This document shows, one piece after another, positions 34,663 through 43,988 of a stretch of DNA of 64,000 bases. The translations under genes were made by a program, and so were the position numbers. Source of the DNA: Pseudomonas azotoformans (GTDB lineage: Bacteria > Pseudomonadota > Gammaproteobacteria > Pseudomonadales > Pseudomonadaceae); the NCBI RefSeq assembly GCF_900103345.1, contig NZ_LT629702.1, forward strand, positions 1,488,001 to 1,552,000, read 5' to 3'. The notes beneath the pieces were generated by a model. The model was not told the origin of the DNA. It saw nothing but the letters and a program-made list of their open reading frames with translations, and searched no databases. How positions within the stretch are numbered: position 1 is the first letter of the stretch; each line of letters begins with the position of its first letter.

Positions 34663-37232
34663 GGGATGGCCACGCATCGACCTTCCCACACCTGCGCGCT
34701 GCGCTGGCGCTCGGCGGAAGGCCTGGACGGCAATTGGTAGACAATGACGCAACGTCCATCCGCTGCATCGCTCCAGCGGACGGTGAGCTGGCCGCTGTCG
34801 CTGATATCCCTGACAAATGCCTTGCTCGCCTGCCCCACTACTCCGACTTCGCGCCCTTGTTCATCGAACACCTGCGCGGCAAACGGCAAGGGCTTGCCGT
34901 TGTCCCGGCGCGCCTTGACGATCACGGCGCGACCGCTGGCGACCTTGAAGCGCAACAGCGTCAATGCGCCCAGGGTGGGCACGACACTTTGGCTGGACTC
35001 CAGCAACTCGACGTCCACGGGCATGCCATTGGGATCAAGCGTCACCACATTGCGACGGAACGCTTGCAGATTGGGCGCCACCGCATAACCACCCGCGCCG
35101 ATACGCGCGTTGCCGTTGTTGAGTGCCGCCCCCTGCGCGTTTGGGGCGTGTACCAGGGCGGCGGATTCGCCCAGGCTCTGGGACAGGATCAACCCGTCTG
35201 GATGAGCGACCAGCGCGCCATCCGCGCTGAATGCCAGTTGCGCACCCTGGCTGGATTGGCCATAACCCAGGCGCATCGCCACGGCCTCACCGCGATAGCC
35301 GGTGTAAGCATTCACTGCGCTGGCCCGTGAACCTGCCGCCGTGCTGCGGCTGGCCCAGACGCCATAGTCTGCGCTGGCGTCCTCCCCCAACAGGCCATTG
35401 ATACCCAGTTGTTGCTGGCTGCCGCGCCGGTCGCCACGGTCCCAATGCTGGGTACTGCTCAATGTGGGGGCGCGCAGTCCCGCACCCACCGGCATCGACA
35501 AAGTCAGGGTGATGCGGTTATCCAGCCGCCCGCGCTGGCCAACATCACCAAAGAAGAGCGCGTCGCTGTGTTCCCTCGGGCTGCGCCGCTCCTCGTCGCG
35601 CAGGCGAGTGTCTTCGATACGTGAACGCTGCATCGAGACATTCCAACCCAGGCGTTTCCAGGTAGCCCCATAGCTCACTGAAAAGGTGGTCTGGCGCCCC
35701 TGCTGCCGCCGCCAATAGGCGGTGGAACTGCCGGACAGGGTTAACGTGCCACCGCCCAATTGCTGGCTGACATTCAGATCGAGGCGGCTTTTCTGCCTGG
35801 CCAATCGGTCCGCGCCATAGCCTTTTCTCAGGCCTTCCTGTGCGCTCAAGGCATCGTACAAACTGAAATACCCCGGCGTGGAGTATCGGTACATGCCCAG
35901 TGCGAAGTGAGTACCGGAGGTCGGCACGCTTTTGTAGTAACCCAGGCCCAGGCTGTGCCCCGAGCGGTTGCCCTGCCCGTCCAGCTGTGTGCGGGAGCCG
36001 GTGGCATCCAGGGACCATACGCCCAGCGCAGTGCTTGCCGCGACGCCCAATTTGCCCTGGTGATAGCCCTGGGTGCCGGTGCCGCCACCGTACACCGTCA
36101 GCCCGTCCGCCACACCGTGGGCAAGCGTGCCCTGCACCATCGCTGGCATGCCTGCGGACACGCCGAGCTGGTTCACCTGCCCCATGCTCACATGATACTG
36201 GCGAGCCCCGGCCCGCAATAACAGCGGGGTCGCGGAGTACGGCACCGTGAACGTGTTCCGGCGCCCATCCACCTCGGTCACGCTGACGGTCAAGTCACCG
36301 CCATACCCGGTGGCTGGCAGGTCATTAATCTCGAACGGACCTGGCGCCACCGTTGTCTCGTAGAGCGTGTAGCCATTCTGGCGAATGGTCACGGTGGCAT
36401 TGCCTTCTGCCACGCCACGCACCAGGGGCGCATAACCTTGACGGGACGGGGCCATCATCCGCTCGTCGCTGGCCAGGGTCAGGCCCCGTACGCGTACGCC
36501 TTCCAGGATCTGCCCGCTGCTGAAACTGTCGCCGACTCGCAACTGCGCCTGCCATACCGGGAGGCTGCGTTGCGCAAAGGTCGAGGTGTTTTGATAGGGC
36601 GGCTGGCCGGTCGCGGAGTCCCAGGTCTGCGCGCCTTGGTGCCGCAGGCGCCACCGGCCGACGTTGAGGCCCGCATTCAGGCCCAGGTAAGCACGGTCGG
36701 TGCCCGTGCCCGCCGTCATGCGGGTGGTGCTGAGGGTGTAATTAAGCAGGCCGGCGTTGATGCCTTCATCCCAGTAGGACGGGTCGATAAAGCCACGGGG
36801 TAGTTGTCTGACGTACACCTGGGGCAGGCTCACCGTCCACTCCAGCGCGGCGGCGTCTACACGGCTTGTCGCCGCAGGCAGCCAATCCGCCAGCGCGGGA
36901 CACTCGGACGCCTTGAGCAGCGTGCCGATGCGCTCCGGTGCGACACCGAGTTGCAGCAGCAAGTCGCGGTCGACACAGGGCACTGCATCGGCTTGCGCGT
37001 CAGAGGCCAGGAAGGTCACTTCGCGGCGGCCCATGGGCTGGCCGTTGACAATGATCTCCATAAGATGGGTGCCAGGGCTCATCAGGTCGTAGCGACTGAA
37101 CCGAGATACATCGACGGCCGCGCCCTCGCTGGAAAAGGCTTGCAGGTCAAACACCGGCTCCGCGGCTGTCGCATGTTCAGTCGACGTCAATGCTGCACTG
37201 ATCAGCCCGGCAAGCATCGACTGCCTGTTCAC
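34659..37232 (-). CDS. Outer-membrane fimbrial usher (CupA3-like)
   Basis: The likely start is GTG 37232, with GAGG 8 bases upstream; a TTG at 37238 overlaps the chaperone stop but lies too near that site. This gives 857 residues with a signal peptide, N-terminal chaperone-binding domain, a 24-strand pore with the usher segment GPFEINDLPATGYGGDLTVS, a plug, and C-terminal domains (ALTLLRFKVASGRAVIVKA). It assembles and secretes pilus subunits across the outer membrane. Size and motifs are complete, with no frameshift. Confidence 0.95.
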   Translation of the reverse strand: MNRQSMLAGLISAALTSTEHATAAEPVFDLQAFSSEGAAVDVSRFSRYDLMSPGTHLMEIIVNGQPMGRREVTFLASDAQADAVPCVDRDLLLQLGVAPERIGTLLKASECPALADWLPAATSRVDAAALEWTVSLPQVYVRQLPRGFIDPSYWDEGINAGLLNYTLSTTRMTAGTGTDRAYLGLNAGLNVGRWRLRHQGAQTWDSATGQPPYQNTSTFAQRSLPVWQAQLRVGDSFSSGQILEGVRVRGLTLASDERMMAPSRQGYAPLVRGVAEGNATVTIRQNGYTLYETTVAPGPFEINDLPATGYGGDLTVSVTEVDGRRNTFTVPYSATPLLLRAGARQYHVSMGQVNQLGVSAGMPAMVQGTLAHGVADGLTVYGGGTGTQGYHQGKLGVAASTALGVWSLDATGSRTQLDGQGNRSGHSLGLGYYKSVPTSGTHFALGMYRYSTPGYFSLYDALSAQEGLRKGYGADRLARQKSRLDLNVSQQLGGGTLTLSGSSTAYWRRQQGRQTTFSVSYGATWKRLGWNVSMQRSRIEDTRLRDEERRSPREHSDALFFGDVGQRGRLDNRITLTLSMPVGAGLRAPTLSSTQHWDRGDRRGSQQQLGINGLLGEDASADYGVWASRSTAAGSRASAVNAYTGYRGEAVAMRLGYGQSSQGAQLAFSADGALVAHPDGLILSQSLGESAALVHAPNAQGAALNNGNARIGAGGYAVAPNLQAFRRNVVTLDPNGMPVDVELLESSQSVVPTLGALTLLRFKVASGRAVIVKARRDNGKPLPFAAQVFDEQGREVGVVGQASKAFVRDISDSGQLTVRWSDAADGRCVIVYQLPSRPSAERQRSAQVWEGRCVAIP

Positions 37233-37234
37233 GG

Positions 37235-38017
37235 TCAAAGCCTCAGCGCAGCACGCTGCGGCGGTGAAAACGCGCCATAGTCGTTGATGTACTGGAAATG
37301 CACCTGGGCATCGGCCGGGATGTGCGGGGCGGCTTCGTGGACCACCAGGCGCAAGGTGTCGCCCGGCGCAACCATGCCGGTGTCGCCGCGCAACAGGCGG
37401 GCATCGGCCCGTGGCCCCAAGGCCAGCGCAACCTCTTTGAACGTGACATGAAAGGCCGACGGGTTATGCACCTCCAGCCCCTGTCCCCTCGCCGTCTTGT
37501 AGAGCGACCAGCGTAATTGCCGCGGAGCGTCATCGGGCTTCCCCGGCAGCTGGTCAGGACGGAAGAAAACTTTGGTGCGGATGCGGAACGCAAACCGGAG
37601 TTGATTGGCTTGCTCGTCGTCCAGCGGAGCCGATGAGTGAAACCTTGGCGGCACCTCCAGCACATTGAGCCAGAACAGTGTTTCGCGGTCTTTGGGCAAT
37701 AGCTCTCGGGAATACACCAGGCGCATGGCGTGGCCCTTGCCTGCGTCGATACGGAACACCGGTGGCGAGAGGCTGAAAGGCACATGACTGTCTTCCGGCC
37801 CGGTCCGCCGATCAGCGGGCTCGACCCACGCTTGCACCAGGCGCGGTGCTGCGGCGTCTTCGTTGGTCAATTGGATGGTGATCTCAGCCTGGCGCTCAGG
37901 GTAGATATGGCGCGTTCCGTTGATAATCACGCCGGCATCGACCGTCACCGGTGCGCCGGGCAACAGTGCGGCCAGCAGCAATCCCAGGTAGCGCCGGGCC
38001 TTTGTCGAACACACCAT
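37235..38017 (-). CDS. Periplasmic fimbrial chaperone (CupA2-like)
   Basis: The 260-residue PapD-family chaperone has a signal peptide, then GVIINGTRHIYPERQAEITI, NEDAAAPRLVQAWVE and the motif ETLFWLNVLEVPP. The subunit-binding basic pocket region RLVYSRELLP is present. AGGAG precedes ATG 38017 by 9 bases. It binds the major subunit encoded just upstream and delivers it to the usher. The gene is 27 bp behind the pilin stop. Confidence 0.94.
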   Translation of the reverse strand: MVCSTKARRYLGLLLAALLPGAPVTVDAGVIINGTRHIYPERQAEITIQLTNEDAAAPRLVQAWVEPADRRTGPEDSHVPFSLSPPVFRIDAGKGHAMRLVYSRELLPKDRETLFWLNVLEVPPRFHSSAPLDDEQANQLRFAFRIRTKVFFRPDQLPGKPDDAPRQLRWSLYKTARGQGLEVHNPSAFHVTFKEVALALGPRADARLLRGDTGMVAPGDTLRLVVHEAAPHIPADAQVHFQYINDYGAFSPPQRAALRL

Positions 38018-38044
38018 GGCTGCGCACTCCTGTTCCCGGCTCGC

Positions 38045-38602
38045 TCAGGGAAAGGTCACGGAGTACTGCACCGCCGCCTGGACTGGCCCGTTGCCAGCCG
38101 CGCCAGTAGCAATGTACCGCGCTGCAAATGGCAACGTTGCAATGCCATCGTCCGGAATTGCGGGGGTGGATGTCGTCCCCAGCCGCAGGTCGATGGGACG
38201 GTTCACGGCCCCATCGATGATTTGCACCTCCACATTCGCCGCGCCGGAGGCGGCCGTGTTGAGCAGATTCCCCGTCAGCGGGTTGACCCCGGGGCTGGTG
38301 CTCTCGAACAACACCGCCACCGAAGACGCCGCGCAAGGGGATGCCGTGCCGCCAACATAGATGAAAAAAGGCTTGCTGCCGGCAGTATCCCCGGCAGCCT
38401 TCAGCGCGGAGGCTTGCACTTTCTCCAGCGCTACCGGAAAGCTCGCGCCGGCGCCCGGCCCAGGTCCGGTCCCCCCGGTAATCGGGCACGTGCTGCCAAC
38501 AATATCGCCGCTGAGGGTGATGGTGCCGTCTGCTGCCATGGCAGGCCCGACGGTGATACCCATGAATGCGAGAAACGCCGCTGCCAGCCTTTTGCTTTTC
38601 AT
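38045..38602 (-). CDS. Major fimbrial subunit (CupA1-like pilin)
   Basis: Start 38602 (MKSKRLAAAFLAFMGITVGPAM) follows AAGGCGGA and gives 185 residues with a signal peptide cleaved near residue 23. The mature pilin has the N-terminal donor strand GTITLSGDIVGSTC, a Gly/Pro-rich stretch at residues 43-53, a second Cys (SPCAAS), and the beta-zipper end VQYSVTFP. It is the first gene of the five-gene chaperone-usher operon. Gene order equals that of P. aeruginosa cupA1-A5. Confidence 0.92.
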   Translation of the reverse strand: MKSKRLAAAFLAFMGITVGPAMAADGTITLSGDIVGSTCPITGGTGPGPGAGASFPVALEKVQASALKAAGDTAGSKPFFIYVGGTASPCAASSVAVLFESTSPGVNPLTGNLLNTAASGAANVEVQIIDGAVNRPIDLRLGTTSTPAIPDDGIATLPFAARYIATGAAGNGPVQAAVQYSVTFP

Positions 38603-38775
38603 GATGAGTCCGCCTTGGAAAACCGACGTTTTGATCATAAGTAACGCCCGCAAGGCTGCCTACTGACCGAACGGCTAGGTAGCCCGAGCTTATTGCGGCG
38701 ACTGCAACTATCATCGAATCTAGTCCGACTGCTGTGCTGACGGCTTTCTCATCTCGTAACAGGCTTTTATACCCC

Positions 38776-40317
38776 ATGCCCCTGACCGTCCAAGGCCCGC
38801 GCAGCCGTGCCACCCGCAACCTGATCAGCGTGTTTTGCGCCATGGTGCCAGTTGCACTAGGCATGGCGATCCTCCATTGGCAAGCCGAACGCACCCTGGA
38901 ACAAAGCACCACCCAGACCGCACAGGAAGCCGTGCGCCAATTCGATTTGATGCTCGATAACACCGCCCTCGCCGCCCAGGCATTGCTGCCGCTGGCAGGT
39001 CAACCGTGCGATAACGGCGCACAGCTGGCCTTGCGTGAACAGGTCACGCGCCGCCCCTTCGTGCGGGCAACCACCTTGTCCTGGCAGAGAAACATCTACT
39101 GCAGCTCGCTGTTTGGCGATCAATACGCGTCACCGGTCAATCCGGATGATTACGTGGATGGCAAGTTGTGGTTGATGAATGGCAACCCGGTGACACCGGA
39201 TACCGCTCTGCTGGTGTACCGGCTGGTCGAGGGTGACAAGGCCACTTTTGCGTCGATCGACGGCTACCACCTGACCAACGCCCTGCGCCTGATCAGCCGT
39301 TACGCCGACCTGGTGCTGCAAGTGGGGACCCATTGGCTGGGGGCCGATGGAAAAGTGCATGACACAGCGGTTCCGGTTTTTGCCGTGGCCCACCATCATC
39401 TTGCATCCGCGCGTTATCACTACAGCGTCGACGCGGGCATGCCTGCCGGCGAAGTCTGGCGATACATGCAGGCACGATACCCGGCGTTGTTCAGCCTGCT
39501 GGTGTTCTTTGGGGTACTGGCTGGGCTGTTGGCGCATTGGCTGCAAAAGCGCTCTTCGGCCCCCACCCACGAACTGCAACGGGCATTGGGTGCCAACGAA
39601 TTCATTCCGTACTTCCAGCCCGTGGTGCGCGGCGATACCCGTGAATGGGCGGGCTGCGAAGTGCTGATGCGCTGGCAACACCCCAAGGAAGGGCTGGTGC
39701 GACCCGATCTGTTTATTCCCCTGGCCGAGCATTCGGGCCTGATCGTGCCGATGACTCGTGCCCTCCTGCGCCAGACCGCCGCGCAACTGGCGCCTCATGC
39801 CACGCGTTTCAGCCCGGGATTCCATATTGGTGTGAATATCACCGCACGCCACTGCCACGACCTGGCACTGGTGGAGGACTGCCGCGAGTTTCTCGCCGCC
39901 TTTCCCGTGGGCCAGGTGACCCTGGTGCTGGAGTTGACCGAGCGCGAGCTGATCGAACCCACAGACATTACCCGCCGCTTGTTCGACGCGTTGCATCAAT
40001 TGGGCGTGATGATTGCCATTGATGATTTCGGCACCGGTCATTCCAGCCTGGGTTATTTACGCAACTTCAATGTGGACTACTTGAAGATCGACCAGAGTTT
40101 TGTCGCCATGATCGGTGCAGATGCACTATCGGGGCATATTCTGGACAGCATCATAGCGCTGTCGGGCAAGCTCGACTTGGGCATCGTTGCAGAAGGTGTG
40201 GAGACGCGCGAACAGTGTGAATACCTGGCCGCTCAAGGGGTGGACTTCCTGCAAGGTTACCTGTTTGGAAAACCTTTACCCTGTGATGAATTTATTAAAT
40301 CGCTGGCGCGTCATTGA
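38776..40317 (+). CDS. Membrane c-di-GMP phosphodiesterase with CSS-motif sensor and EAL domain
   Basis: ATG 38776 gives 513 residues: a first span (about 17-35), a periplasmic CSS-motif domain with Cys109-Ser-Ser and a second Cys at 78, a second span (about 235-255), and a cytoplasmic EAL domain. Catalytic residues are intact: Glu295 (in EVL instead of EAL), Asp416/Asp417 (DDFGTG), Lys437 and Glu473. E. coli PdeC-type relatives sense periplasmic redox through the CSS cysteines and hydrolyse c-di-GMP. Divergent from the fimbrial operon, it probably tunes its expression or assembly. Confidence 0.92.
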   Translation: MPLTVQGPRSRATRNLISVFCAMVPVALGMAILHWQAERTLEQSTTQTAQEAVRQFDLMLDNTALAAQALLPLAGQPCDNGAQLALREQVTRRPFVRATTLSWQRNIYCSSLFGDQYASPVNPDDYVDGKLWLMNGNPVTPDTALLVYRLVEGDKATFASIDGYHLTNALRLISRYADLVLQVGTHWLGADGKVHDTAVPVFAVAHHHLASARYHYSVDAGMPAGEVWRYMQARYPALFSLLVFFGVLAGLLAHWLQKRSSAPTHELQRALGANEFIPYFQPVVRGDTREWAGCEVLMRWQHPKEGLVRPDLFIPLAEHSGLIVPMTRALLRQTAAQLAPHATRFSPGFHIGVNITARHCHDLALVEDCREFLAAFPVGQVTLVLELTERELIEPTDITRRLFDALHQLGVMIAIDDFGTGHSSLGYLRNFNVDYLKIDQSFVAMIGADALSGHILDSIIALSGKLDLGIVAEGVETREQCEYLAAQGVDFLQGYLFGKPLPCDEFIKSLARH

Positions 40318-40515
40318 ATAGCCATGCACTACCTGCACTGAAATAGTTGGGTCTAGAGAAAAGACATGATTTACTCGTGACGCATTAACTACTACAATTT
40401 TTCCTGCCTGTGCAGAACTCGCGGGATGACTTCTTTCCTGGGTCGCCTTAAAGCGCTTGGCTTATAGCTTTGTCTGCAGTTGATATCAGCCAACTACACT
40501 ATTGGAGTACAGATT

Positions 40516-40878
40516 TTGTCCAGACTCGCCGAATTTCGCGCAGCAGAAAAAGCCCTTCAAGAGCAGCTTGCCCAGCTGGAATCCCTGAAGAACGATGCTG
40601 GCCTGAAGAAAGAAATCGAATTCGAAGAAAAGCTTCAAGCCCTGATGAAGAGCTATGGCAAAGGCCTGCGCGACATCATTTCCATCCTTGATCCAAACCC
40701 GGGCAAATCCAGCGCCGCCGCTACCGCACCTAAACAGCGCCGTGCGCGGGTGGTCAAGGTTTACCAGAACCCGCACACCGGTGAACTGATCGAAACCAAA
40801 GGCGGTAACCACCGTGGCCTCAAGGCATGGAAAGAACAGTACGGCGCTGCCACTGTAGATTCCTGGCTTCGCGGCTGA
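40516..40878 (+). CDS. MvaT/MvaU-family H-NS-like xenogeneic silencer
   Basis: Translation appears to begin at TTG 40516, with GGAG at 40504-40507 and 8-base spacing; this puts SRLAEFRAAEKALQEQLAQL at the N-terminus as in MvaT homologues. The 120-residue protein has an oligomerising coiled coil (to about residue 60), a linker, and the AT-hook-like DNA-binding domain PHTGELIETKGGNHRGLKAW. MvaT-type proteins silence AT-rich and horizontally acquired genes and in P. aeruginosa repress cupA. Location 2 kb from a CupA-like operon is notable. A terminator follows. Confidence 0.93.
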   Translation: MSRLAEFRAAEKALQEQLAQLESLKNDAGLKKEIEFEEKLQALMKSYGKGLRDIISILDPNPGKSSAAATAPKQRRARVVKVYQNPHTGELIETKGGNHRGLKAWKEQYGAATVDSWLRG

Positions 40879-40896
40879 TCGTACCGGACTTATAAA

Positions 40897-40925
40897 GAGC
40901 CCCGCTGACGCGGGGCTTTTTTATT
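40897..40925 (+). terminator. Intrinsic terminator after the MvaT-family gene
   Basis: AGCCCCGC (40898-40905) pairs with GCGGGGCT over a TGAC loop, followed by a run of T residues. Confidence 0.9.
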
Positions 40926-40990
40926 TTATCGGTTCGAAATCGAACTTAAATAACATTTCACTTTGTTCAAAATCGACAGGCCTCACGCAC

Positions 40991-41527
40991 TTAAAGTTTC
41001 AGGCTGTCGCGCACCGAACTGACTTCTTGCTTGCTGGCTTCGTACGCCTCGGCCTGACCTGCGTATGAAAAAACATACGCCTTATCGGTATCAACCGCGC
41101 CCACCAATGTTTGCGAGAGCACGTGTCGCCCGTTCTCGGTTATCACGCAAGTAGTTTCCAACGCTTCAAGACGGCTCAATGTTGTAGCGTGCATCTTGCT
41201 GCACACGCTTTGATAACCACCTTGGGCGAAATCCTTCTGGATGGATTTGCGCATCTCCAGCAGTACGCCTTGAAGATTAACCTTATGACCAACTTCAATC
41301 GGCGTCCCGGTCAACTCCATGACCATCAGGGTCGTACCGTTTTCATCATTCTTGATTGCCCGCTGCCGCGACACTGCCTGGGGTTTGGCAGGTGCCTGGT
41401 CATCCGCCACGACTTCTTCAACCTGCCACCCACTAGGCCAATGAATTTCGGGCTCGGCGGCCACTACGCAGGAACTGCCCAACCACAAGCACAGCATGCT
41501 CAACAGCGGTTTACGAAATTCGGTCAT
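40991..41527 (-). CDS. Exported small protein, possibly DUF4946
   Basis: From ATG 41527 the product has 178 residues with a signal peptide (RKPLLSMLCLWLGSSCVVAA, cleavage near residue 24). Mature features are PEIHWPSGWQVEEV, a repeated amphipathic pattern and two cysteines (SVCSKM, TTCVIT) that could form a disulfide. The frame stays open upstream of 41527, but that part lies antisense to gloA and has no signal or start support. I believe the family is DUF4946, common in Pseudomonas and without known function. It is divergent from gloA. Confidence 0.8.
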   Translation of the reverse strand: MTEFRKPLLSMLCLWLGSSCVVAAEPEIHWPSGWQVEEVVADDQAPAKPQAVSRQRAIKNDENGTTLMVMELTGTPIEVGHKVNLQGVLLEMRKSIQKDFAQGGYQSVCSKMHATTLSRLEALETTCVITENGRHVLSQTLVGAVDTDKAYVFSYAGQAEAYEASKQEVSSVRDSLKL

Positions 41528-41722
41528 TACGAAAAACACCCAAGGTTCAATGGCCAAAGTTTGAGCCCCAGCCTCCACAGGCCGCAAGGCCTGCGTGGCT
41601 TTTTCATCTGGCGACCGGACCGAGCCTTGCGTATCATGGCCCGGCTGCACGGATGCCAGCCGCAAGCCAAGGAACCGCTCACATTTCAGAGCCGCGTTTG
41701 CCCCATTTTTTCTGGAGGGCCC

Positions 41723-42244
41723 ATGAGCCTGCACGAACTGAACACCTTCCCGGGCGTCACTGCCCAACCTGATACCGCCACCGCGAACTTCGTGTTCAAC
41801 CACACCATGCTGCGGGTCAAGGACATTACCAAGTCGCTGGACTTCTACACCCGCGTCCTGGGCTTTTCCCTGGTTGAAAAACGCGACTTCCCGGAAGCCG
41901 AGTTCAGCCTGTACTTCCTCGCCCTGGTGGATAAGTCCCAGATCCCGGCCGATGCTGCCGCGCGCACCCAATGGATGAAGTCGATTCCAGGCATCCTGGA
42001 ACTGACCCACAACCACGGCACCGAAAACGACGCCGACTTCGCCTATCACAACGGCAATACCGACCCGCGTGGCTTTGGCCATATCTGCATCTCGGTGCCG
42101 GATATCGTCGCCGCCTGCGAGCGCTTCGAAGCCCTGGGCTGCGATTTCCAGAAGCGCCTGAGCGATGGCCGCATGAAGAGCCTGGCGTTCATCAAGGACC
42201 CGGATGCGTACTGGGTCGAAATTATCCAGCCCGCGCCGCTGTAA
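41723..42244 (+). CDS. gloA: Lactoylglutathione lyase (glyoxalase I)
   Basis: ATG 41723 follows GGAGGG and gives 173 residues, typical of the longer glyoxalase I class. Metal-binding and glutathione motifs are visible: FNHTMLRVKDITKSLDFYTR, LELTHNHGTE, RGFGHICISV and YWVEIIQ. It isomerises the methylglyoxal-glutathione hemithioacetal to S-lactoylglutathione in the cytoplasm. The glutathione reductase gene 5 kb away serves the same thiol pool. A bidirectional terminator separates it from ahpF. Confidence 0.96.
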   Translation: MSLHELNTFPGVTAQPDTATANFVFNHTMLRVKDITKSLDFYTRVLGFSLVEKRDFPEAEFSLYFLALVDKSQIPADAAARTQWMKSIPGILELTHNHGTENDADFAYHNGNTDPRGFGHICISVPDIVAACERFEALGCDFQKRLSDGRMKSLAFIKDPDAYWVEIIQPAPL

Positions 42245-42248
42245 CGAA

Positions 42249-42279
42249 AAAACCCCATGATCGCTCATGGGGTTTTTCA
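42249..42279. terminator. Bidirectional terminator between gloA and ahpF
   Basis: AACCCCATGA (42251-42260) pairs with TCATGGGGTT (42265-42274) over a 4-base loop. An A-run on the left and a T-run on the right make it work on both strands for the convergent gloA and ahpF genes. Confidence 0.9.
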
Positions 42280-42294
42280 TTTGCGCGGCCGTCC

Positions 42295-43860
42295 TTACGC
42301 CGGGGCAGAAGTCCGGATCAGGTGGTCGAACGCACTCAGGGAAGCCTTGGCACCCTCGCCCACCGCAATCACGATCTGCTTGTAAGGCACCGTCGTGACG
42401 TCACCGGCAGCGAACACACCCGGCAGTGACGTCTCGCCACGCGCATCGACGATGATCTCGCCGCGAGGCGTCAGTTCCACGGTGCCTTTGAGCCAGTCGG
42501 TGTTGGGCAGCAGACCGATCTGGACAAAGATACCTTCCAGGTCGATGGTCTTGAACTCGCCGCTGTCCCGGTCCTTGTACGCCAGGCCGGTGACTTTCTG
42601 GCCATCGCCTTTCACTTCGCTGGTCAGCGCGCTGGTGATGACGTCGACGTTCGGCAGGCTGTAGAGCTTGCGCTGCAACACAGCGTCGGCGCGCAACTTG
42701 CTGTCGAACTCGAGCAAAGTTACGTGGCTGACGATACCAGCCAGGTCGATCGCGGCTTCCACGCCGGAGTTGCCACCGCCGATCACTGCCACACGCTTGC
42801 CCTTGAACAACGGACCGTCACAGTGCGGGCAGAAGCACACGCCCTTGGCCTTGTATTCCTGCTCGCCCGGGACACCCATTTCTCTCCAGCGAGCGCCGGT
42901 CGCCAGGATCACGGTCTTGGACTTGAGGGTCGCACCGCTTTCGAAGCGAATTTCGTGCAGGTCACCGGCGTTTTTCGCCGGGATCAAGGCACTGGCGCGC
43001 TGCAGGTTCATGATGTCTACGTCGTACTGACGCACGTGGGCTTCCAGGGCGCTGGCCAGTTTCGGCCCCTCGGTTTCCTGTACCGAGATAAAGTTCTCGA
43101 TGGACATAGTGTCCAGCACTTGCCCGCCGAAACGCTCGGCGGCGACGCCGGTGCGAATACCTTTGCGTGCCGCGTAGATCGCAGCCGACGAACCGGCTGG
43201 GCCGCCGCCGACGACGAGCACATCGAAGGCCTCTTTGGCGCTGATTTTCTCGGCGGCTTTTTCGATGCCGCTGGTGTCGAGCTTGGCGAGAATCTCTTCC
43301 AGGCCCATGCGGCCCTGACCGAAGTTCACACCATTGAGGTACACGCTGGGCACCGCCATAACCTGGCGTTCGTCAACCTCAGCCTGGAACAGTGCACCGT
43401 CGATGGCGACGTGGCGGATGTTCGGGTTGAGCACGGCCATCAGGTTCAACGCCTGGACCACGTCCGGGCAGTTCTGGCAGGACAGCGAGAAGTAAGTCTC
43501 GAAGCTGAACTCGCCTTTGAGGGCGCGGATCTGTTCAATCACTTCGACACTGGCCTTCGACGGGTGGCCACCGACTTGCAGCAGGGCCAGCACCAGCGAA
43601 GTGAATTCATGGCCCATGGGGATGCCGGCAAAACGCAGGCTGATCTCGGCACCCGGGCGGTTAATGGAGAACGAAGGCTTGCGCGCATCGTTGCCATCGG
43701 TTTTCAGGGTAATCAGCGTCGTAAGGCTGACCACGTCCTGCAAAAGAGCAAGCATTTCCTGGGATTTCGCGCCGTCGTCGAGGGAGGCGACGATCTCGAT
43801 CGGCTGGGTGACCCGTTCCAGGTATGACTTCAACTGAGCTTTAAGATTGGCGTCCAACAT
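42295..43860 (-). CDS. ahpF: Alkyl hydroperoxide reductase subunit F
   Basis: The 521-residue flavoprotein has an N-terminal double-thioredoxin domain with CxxC in [10 protein letters not shown]. It continues with FAD and NADH sites ([31 protein letters not shown]) and the redox-active CPHC in [14 protein letters not shown]. The C-terminal [16 protein letters not shown] closes the FAD site. It transfers electrons from NADH to AhpC to reduce organic peroxides. It lies 128 bp behind ahpC on the same strand with a terminator in between, so some transcripts end before it. Confidence 0.97.
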   Translation of the reverse strand: MLDANLKAQLKSYLERVTQPIEIVASLDDGAKSQEMLALLQDVVSLTTLITLKTDGNDARKPSFSINRPGAEISLRFAGIPMGHEFTSLVLALLQVGGHPSKASVEVIEQIRALKGEFSFETYFSLSCQNCPDVVQALNLMAVLNPNIRHVAIDGALFQAEVDERQVMAVPSVYLNGVNFGQGRMGLEEILAKLDTSGIEKAAEKISAKEAFDVLVVGGGPAGSSAAIYAARKGIRTGVAAERFGGQVLDTMSIENFISVQETEGPKLASALEAHVRQYDVDIMNLQRASALIPAKNAGDLHEIRFESGATLKSKTVILATGARWREMGVPGEQEYKAKGVCFCPHCDGPLFKGKRVAVIGGGNSGVEAAIDLAGIVSHVTLLEFDSKLRADAVLQRKLYSLPNVDVITSALTSEVKGDGQKVTGLAYKDRDSGEFKTIDLEGIFVQIGLLPNTDWLKGTVELTPRGEIIVDARGETSLPGVFAAGDVTTVPYKQIVIAVGEGAKASLSAFDHLIRTSAPA

Positions 43861-43897
43861 ACGGGCGATTTCCTGTTCATTCGGTTTATTGCAGACA

Positions 43898-43934
43898 AAA
43901 AAACGCCCGAGCGAATTTCGCCCGGGCGTTTTTG
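43898..43934 (-). terminator. Intrinsic terminator between ahpC and ahpF
   Basis: Stem AAACGCCCG...CGGGCGTTT (about 43900-43931) has a loop of about a dozen bases, an A-run to its left (T-run on the minus strand) and a T-run to its right. It would reduce ahpF transcription relative to ahpC. Confidence 0.85.
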
Positions 43935-43988
43935 GGGGCGGATGCAGCTTACTTAAGTGCGGATTCCCGCCCTTGAGACTTCACAGAC

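Noticed and set aside
41528..42280. Upstream extension of the minus-strand DUF4946-like frame across gloA
   Set aside because: The signal peptide begins at 41527 and the extension is antisense to gloA, so it is only an accidental open frame.
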